This document shows, in pieces, positions 59,193-64,000 of a stretch of 64,000 nt of DNA. The stretch comes from Chionoecetes opilio. Taxonomy: Eukaryota > Arthropoda > Malacostraca > Decapoda > Majidae. The stretch is taken from positions 566,429 to 630,428 of the forward strand of contig JACEEZ010020100.1 of assembly GCA_016584305.1 (NCBI GenBank). The letters are read 5' to 3'. A program made the position numbers and the translations under genes. The first letter of the stretch is position 1. Each line of letters begins with the position of its first letter. The notes beneath the pieces were generated by a model. That model did no database searches. It was not told the DNA's origin and saw nothing but the letters and a program-made list of their open reading frames with translations.

Positions 59193-59404
59193 AATATTGA
59201 TTGAACTAAGGGATTTAAGGAGACATTACAGAAAAAATCAATATAAGTAAGGCAAGAGGGCCATGGGAGCTTTACAAGACATCATAAGCTAGAGTATAGT
59301 AGCATTCTATAGTATCAAGTAGTGGTAGAATAAAAGAGGCTGTGATGCAAAATTATATATATATCATAATGTCTTTTTTTCATGCATGTCTAAGGCCTTC
59401 GTCT

Positions 59405-59612
59405 TAACCCCTTGAGGCCCAGAACGTAATTTCCATTGTAATTTGGGTACCATTAGACGATTTTTAGTGACTATAAGTAATGTTTTATAGCTATGACCTG
59501 TTTAGTAGCCTTGTCCACTAACTTATTTGGTATATTCAGTGACTTTTCGTTATTTTATGGCTAACAAGACAATTTTTTATAGCAAAGGAAAGATCTGGGC
59601 GTGAAGGGGTAA
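59405..59612 (-). mobile_element. TTAA-type MITE, inverted
   Basis: The left end is TTAACCCCTTGAGGCCCAGA and the right end GGGCGTGAAGGGGTAA. Confidence 0.75.
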
Positions 59613-59994
59613 CATATGGGATGGCCTTAAAATCACCATCCTTGTAAATATAAATGTGAATTAAAAGTACAACAGAGAAATCAGGCATTGACATAACCCT
59701 CTGAGAGAAGTTTTAGGTACATAGTGACAAACACAGATCAAAACACTTCAGAAAGTTTTGTTATGAGTGTTTTTGTTATCAGCTTGTTTTGGAAATGATA
59801 GAGTGGCAATGTGAGAGCATAACAGTAGTTCTAAGAGGTCACATCAAGCCCTGGCAATTAATATAAGTTGTATAAAAACAGAGAAGCCAGATTTGGGTCT
59901 GTGAGAATAAAGGATAAATCACTGTTGGCATAGCATAACAGTACAAGAACATAAGCAAGAGGAATGACAGGTGAGATAACCCTAAGACTACTAA

Positions 59995-60690
59995 ATACAC
60001 TAGTCTTTGGATAACCCTAAGACTACTAAATACAGCAGTCTTTGGATAACCCTAAGACTACTAAATACACTAGTCTTTGGATAACCCTAAGACTACTAAA
60101 TATAGTAGTCTTTGGATAACCCTAAGACTACTAAATACAGTAGTCTTTGGATAACCCTAAGACTACTAAATACAGTAGTCTTTGGATAACCCTAAGACTA
60201 CTAAATACACTAGTCTTTGGATAACCCTAAGACTACTAAATACAGTAGTCTTTGGATAACCCTAAGACTACTAAATACACTAGTCTTTGGATAACCCTAA
60301 GACTACTAAATACAGTAGTCTTTGGATAACCCTAAGACTACTAAATACAGTAGTCTTTGGACAACCCTAAGACTACTAAATACACTAGTCTTTGGATAAC
60401 CCTAAGACTACTAAATACACTAGTCTTTGGATAACCCTAAGACTACTAAATACAGCAGTCTTTGGATAACCCTAAGACTACTAAATACACTAGTCTTTGG
60501 ATAACCCTAAGACTACTAAATACAGTAGTCTTTGGATAACCCTAAGACTACTAAATACAGTAGTCTTTGGACAACCCTAAGACTACTAAATACAGCAGTC
60601 TTTGGATAACCCTAAGACTACTAAATACAGCAGTCTTTGGATAACCCTAAGACTACTAAATACACAGTCTTTGGATAACCCTAAGAGGTT
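59995..60690. repeat. 35-bp tandem array, about 20 units
   Basis: The unit is ATAACCCTAAGACTACTAAA + TACACTAGTCTTTGG (ACACT/ACAGT/ACAGC variants). Each unit holds the inverted pair GACTA...TAGTC. Confidence 0.95.
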
Positions 60691-61330
60691 GGTGCAAGGG
60701 AGGGAAGGGGTGGGAGGGCTCTGTCTTGTCATGGCCACCCGGGGGACTGAGGTTGGGAGTATAATTTCGACCTACTATAGGATGGCATTGGGCTATGTAG
60801 AAAATCATAAAATTAAGATCCCATAGTCTTTCCAATGTATAAAGTCACTTTAGTTGCTTTAATTTCTACCCATTACCATTATAATTATATATATGTACAT
60901 TCCTACTCTCCCCCTAGGGTGAGCGAACAATACCTCCCTCACAAGGGGGGGGATGGGGGAGAATAAAACTACCACGCTACTAATAATTGAGAAGGTGGTT
61001 GGTGGAAAATGTTCACAAGTGCCTTGATAAAATGGAAAGACAATAGGCCTAGTAGGTTAAATTCTTGCTAATATCATGGCATTAACAGCAAAAAATTGGC
61101 CATCAAAACAATAACAAGTGCAGCTCCTCTACAACTACAGAATCATATATCTAAAAGCTTTAACATGTACATACATATCATACATACACATAGGCATGCA
61201 TAGAGATACATATAGAGGTAGTCATATACTAAAGACTTTATAAGGTGGAATAAAAAAAAATTACAAGACTTCCTGTTGCGAATGAATGGAACGTGGTGGT
61301 GTCAGCCTGTCCGTCACTCTTTACTTTGTA
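60691..61330. other. No feature seen
   Basis: Unique AT-rich sequence. The telomere-like CCCTAA at its edge belongs to the 35-bp array. Confidence 0.5.
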
Positions 61331-61460
61331 TAGGAACTGACAGCTAGCGGGCTTTTTTTTCTTTAACCCTTGGCCAGTCCTTTTTGATGTATAATAATAG
61401 GAACTGACAGCTAGCGGGCTTTTTTTTCTTTAACCCTTGGCCAGTCCTTTTTGATGTATA
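61331..61460 (+). mobile_element. Duplicated LINE 3'-end fragment (67 bp x 2)
   Basis: Two 67-bp copies of GGAACTGACAGCTAGCGGGC, a T/C tract, and TTGGCCAGTCC then TTTTTGATGTATA lie in tandem. The sequence resembles the 3' UTR end of the 49.7-kb LINE (GGACTGGCAACTAAGCGGGC and TTGGCCAGTCC), so this is a LINE tail that was tandemly duplicated. Confidence 0.55.
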
Positions 61461-61502
61461 AAAAAAATGCACTTAGCAGAGGCTGTGTATAGTCTATTCT
61501 AT

Positions 61503-61724
61503 TTATTATGGTCAAAATGCACTAAGAAGGCCACGGCCCCTTGTACCCGATTGGTCATGGTTACATGGTTTACAAGGGGGGCGTGGCCTCTCTTGGTGCA
61601 CGTTGGCCAGCTTAAAACTACACTAGTCGTGGTTTGGTCAGCCATTCACAACTTCGTATATGTTGCGTTCAGCCAATCGGGTACAAGGGGCCGTGGCCTC
61701 CTTAGTGCATTTTGGCCATAATAA
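61503..61724. mobile_element. Palindrome-ended MITE related to the 42.9-kb hairpin
   Basis: 52-bp terminal inverted repeats start TTATTATGGTCAAAATGCAC and end near CCCGATTGG, with two mismatches. The outer 30 bp resemble the 42.9-kb hairpin (TATGGTCAAAATGCA, then GGCCACGGCCCC). The flank also contains ATAGTCTATT. Confidence 0.75.
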
Positions 61725-61846
61725 ATATAATAAGACTAGTTTAGTAACTGTCGTGAGTGAGTGTGTTACGTCACATCAGGACCTGCGTTACACACAGTTA
61801 TGTGACAATGTGCACACGTTCCATTTGTGATTTCACTGTGAACCCC

Positions 61847-61965
61847 AAACTTGAGCTGAGATCAAACCTTAAATTCTGTGTCAAGTTCATGAAACACGCA
61901 ACAGAGCGCCTTAAAATGCTTCACCCAGCCTTCAGTAATAAACAGTCCACTGGGCACGTGACACT
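61847..61965 (+). pseudogene. Remnant of a mariner-type (HTH_48) transposase N-terminus
   Basis: The plus strand encodes KLELRSNLKFCVKFMKHATE, then RLKMLHPAFSNKQSTGH. The pattern I/L-K-F-C-V-K-L-x-K-x-A-T-E-T-x-x-M-L-x-x-A-F is the first helix-turn-helix of mariner-like transposases and of the derived GVQW/SETMAR proteins. The rest of the transposase (second HTH, DDE domain) is absent. The frame is open about 100 codons around it, but the ends look random. It is a remnant; moderate confidence from pattern alone. Confidence 0.45.
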
Positions 61966-62658
61966 CATGCTTCTAGAGGCTGGGGGAAGGCAAGGCAGGG
62001 CAGGAGCACCACAACAAGCAGGCTCTATTTACGTATTTTTGTCTTTAACTTTTATGCCGTGAAATCCTCGCCATGGGTCAGACTGTCAGTGCTGAGTTCT
62101 ACTGTCACATTTTGGGGCTCTGCCATGTACTGAGCCATCATGAAAACACCAACTGCTTTGCATGAAGGTTGACAGACAGAGTGCAATAGGTTTTTTTTTC
62201 AAGACTTCCTTTTTGACATATAAATATAATGGTGTAGCAAGTTTGTGTTTGTAACAATTAATCCTTCAGCAGGAAAATATTATCACTAAAGAAATTCCTC
62301 TTTGTTGCCTGCACCGTGTTGATCAGGTTCCCACAGTGTCCAGCTGATCGCTGCTGCGTCCACCACTGCTCTCACAGCAATGCAAGCTTTGCCTCATGGA
62401 TTAGTGGATAGGTCATCTATTTCATACGTAGGCCTACTCATAGTATGCAACAAGTTCAGCAAGAAACTCTCACTAATTATACTATTGCTAAGTTTTAATC
62501 ACTACAGTTCAGTCAGGTCATCACGTCAAGCAGTTTTCAGCCAAAATCTACAAGAAACTAACAATAAGAAATAAACTCTAAGGAACGCTTCACGTCACAA
62601 AGAAAACGTGCGCCAAGCAGTGAGCCTCAAGTCAAGGTCGCGCTGGTCAACAACTAAC
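61966..62658. other. cnc: No feature seen (first cnc intron)
   Basis: Unique intronic sequence between the mariner remnant and exon A. No exon-like frame was identified. Confidence 0.5.
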
Positions 62659-63132
62659 CTCCGGCGTGAGATCGTCTGAGATATCGTAGGTGGCCGAGGA
62701 GTCCGAGAGGAGGTGGCTGGGCTGCGAGGCGGGGTCGGCGGCCGGCTGGTGGTGGTCCGGGGTGTCTGCTGAGGGCGGCGAGGGGAACGAGGTGTGGGAG
62801 TTGAGGAGGAAGGCCTGCACGGGCGCGGGGGGCGGCCGCCAGCTGTAGCGGCCCAGGGCGTTGAGGTCCTCGAGCACGGAGCGCTGGTAGTCTGCCAAGA
62901 TGCGGTCCATGTTCTTGGGGTGAAGGTCAGCACCGAGGTTCATGGGGGAGGAGGGACGGGCGTAACCCAGCGATGACCCCAGGATGAGGTCATGGGGCAG
63001 GTCATCGGCGAGGGGCGCGGCGCCCAGGGAACCCAACAGGCTGTCAGGGTCCCCACGCAGCAAACTCAACAACAACACAAGCTGCAACACGCGCTCGTCG
63101 CGGAGAAACTTCTTGCGTGCGTACAGCAGCAT
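62659..63132 (-). CDS. cnc: cnc (NRF1/CncC-like) exon A: start codon, NHB1 segment, N-terminal domain
   Basis: This is the first coding exon of a cap-n-collar bZIP transcription factor, 158 codons, ending in phase 0 at GAG followed by the donor GTTAGT. The start ATG sits in a good context (CACCATGC). Residues 15-25 (VLQLVLLLSLL) form a hydrophobic helix followed by RGDPDSLL, matching the NHB1 membrane/ER-targeting segment of NRF1 and of insect CncC. Residues about 49-112 (LILGSSLGYA, then HPKNMDRILADYQ, then LNALGRY and PVQAFLLN) parallel the conserved block after NHB1 in NRF1. The rest is Pro/Ser/His-rich linker ending in an acidic stretch. In the family, long isoforms with this N-terminus are ER-anchored or Keap1-controlled stress regulators that act in the nucleus with small Maf partners. 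The bZIP is not in this window. The family call rests also on the DLG and ETGE exons downstream. High confidence in the family; the isoform name is inferred. Confidence 0.88.
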
Positions 63133-64000
63133 GGTGACTGTCTGGGCGGCGCAGGCAACAAGATAGAGATCTGCTCAACACTTCACTGTGGGGGAAACAC
63201 TGTCCTCAATACTCAGTACAGTAGCCACGCGAGTCACAGGTGTGGCGCTTGTCTGTTGGGCGTCACCACTGCAGTACTGTCACTGTCACTGTCACCAAGG
63301 CGGGGTCTGGGTTGTCACGCCTGTCACCACATCGCAGTGCATCACCACGCGCATCACTATGCCTCCATACACATGGCCACTGTCGATAATTAAGGTCGTT
63401 TCTTTGTTTTCAAAAATTTTCACATCAACACTCAACAATCTATAGGCATCTATTTTTGTAGTATATCATTCTGAAATGCACAAGAATAAGTCTTTTGTTA
63501 TCAAACTATTGTAGTTTGCCGCCGGTTGTATTCACAAAACATTCACTCCAGAGTATTGTTTTACCAAAGCAAGCCATTACAAGTTCGAACACGTAGCTAC
63601 TACCAACTTTGTGTTCTACTAAGATAACAAAGCACGAACAGCGTAGCCGACGCTCTTACAATGAACTCAAACATCAACTTGATCATGATCGTTATATATA
63701 GTATAATATAGGGGAACCCTGACCTGGCGAGGGAAGGAAAGCCAGGTGGGTTGACGTCACGAGGTAACAATTACAATGGAGCGATAAAGAAACACTTCCT
63801 CGGAACAAAGGCAGCCACAGGATCACTAGAGGCGTTTTCTGCGGGGATCCTGATTGCAACCGAAATTTTTTCGGTTGCTCAAATTTCGATCCCTGTTCAA
63901 CCATCCAGGGAAGATGATTGACCCGACCCGCAATCCTTTGTTTTTGTTGTTGTGACCGTTTGCAACCGAAAATTTTCCGATTGCAACCAAAAATCCCCCG
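63133..64000 (-). promoter_or_regulatory. cnc: Region upstream of cnc exon A (5' UTR and candidate core promoter)
   Basis: No other gene is seen between the start codon and the window edge. On the minus strand TATATATAAC (63691..63700) is followed about 35 nt later by TTCATTG, an initiator-like sequence. Just upstream lies TGACCTGGC on the plus strand (63720..63728), which fits the antioxidant/CncC-Maf element core TGACnnnGC. A perfect 10-bp stem GCAACCGAAA/TTTCGGTTGC lies near 63858..63880. All are pattern matches only; the true start site is unknown, and 5' UTR introns are possible. Confidence 0.3.

Overview
The window looks like nuclear DNA from an arthropod, most likely a decapod crustacean (probably a crab). 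The evidence is an animal-type split gene with GT-AG introns, jockey/CR1-type LINE fragments, tRNA-headed SINEs, many small TA- and TTAA-flanked DNA transposons, and an extreme load of micro- and minisatellites. The species call is recognition, not proof.

One host gene frames almost the whole window. It lies on the minus strand and starts at the right end. Exon A (62659..63132) carries the start codon and an NRF1/CncC-like N-terminus with a hydrophobic NHB1 segment. Exon B (58398..58526) carries the DLG Keap1-docking motif. Exon C (10352..10542) carries the ETGE Keap1-docking motif. Exon D (5348..5491) is acidic and Ser-rich. All have canonical splice sites. The DNA-binding bZIP exons must lie beyond the left edge. 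I call it cap-n-collar (cnc, the NRF1/NRF2 orthologue), the stress-response factor held in check by Keap1. Exon phases show that at least one exon between B and C, in 47.9 kb of intron, is still unidentified.

Inside that large intron, on the same strand, sits an intronless CCDC25-like gene (53885..55084, NFACT-R/DUF814 domain). It is followed in frame by 169 more sense codons interrupted only by two TAG codons, then an A-rich tract. It looks like a retrocopy, either decaying or read through.

The rest is repeats. From left to right: a 37-bp array (280..2440), 28-bp and 33-bp arrays, exon D, AAT, 52-bp and 32-bp arrays, exon C flanked by an inverted pair of fold-back elements, a CpG-rich island near 14.1-14.8 kb, SSR-rich DNA (15-35 kb) with MITEs, a 25-bp array of about 53 units with zoned variants (36.5-37.9 kb), 25-, 47-, 32-, 43- and 39-bp arrays (38-49.5 kb), a 5'-truncated LINE (49.7-51.7 kb), degenerate TTAGG repeats, the CCDC25-like retrogene, an acidic-coding 15-bp array, a 136-bp triplication abutting exon B, a 35-bp array (60 kb), and exon A with its upstream region. 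Several transposons are nested in each other or in arrays with readable target-site duplications. Indel-ridden repeat units in places suggest uncorrected long-read sequence. I saw no CRISPR, prokaryotic gene, intact rRNA or functional tRNA gene.
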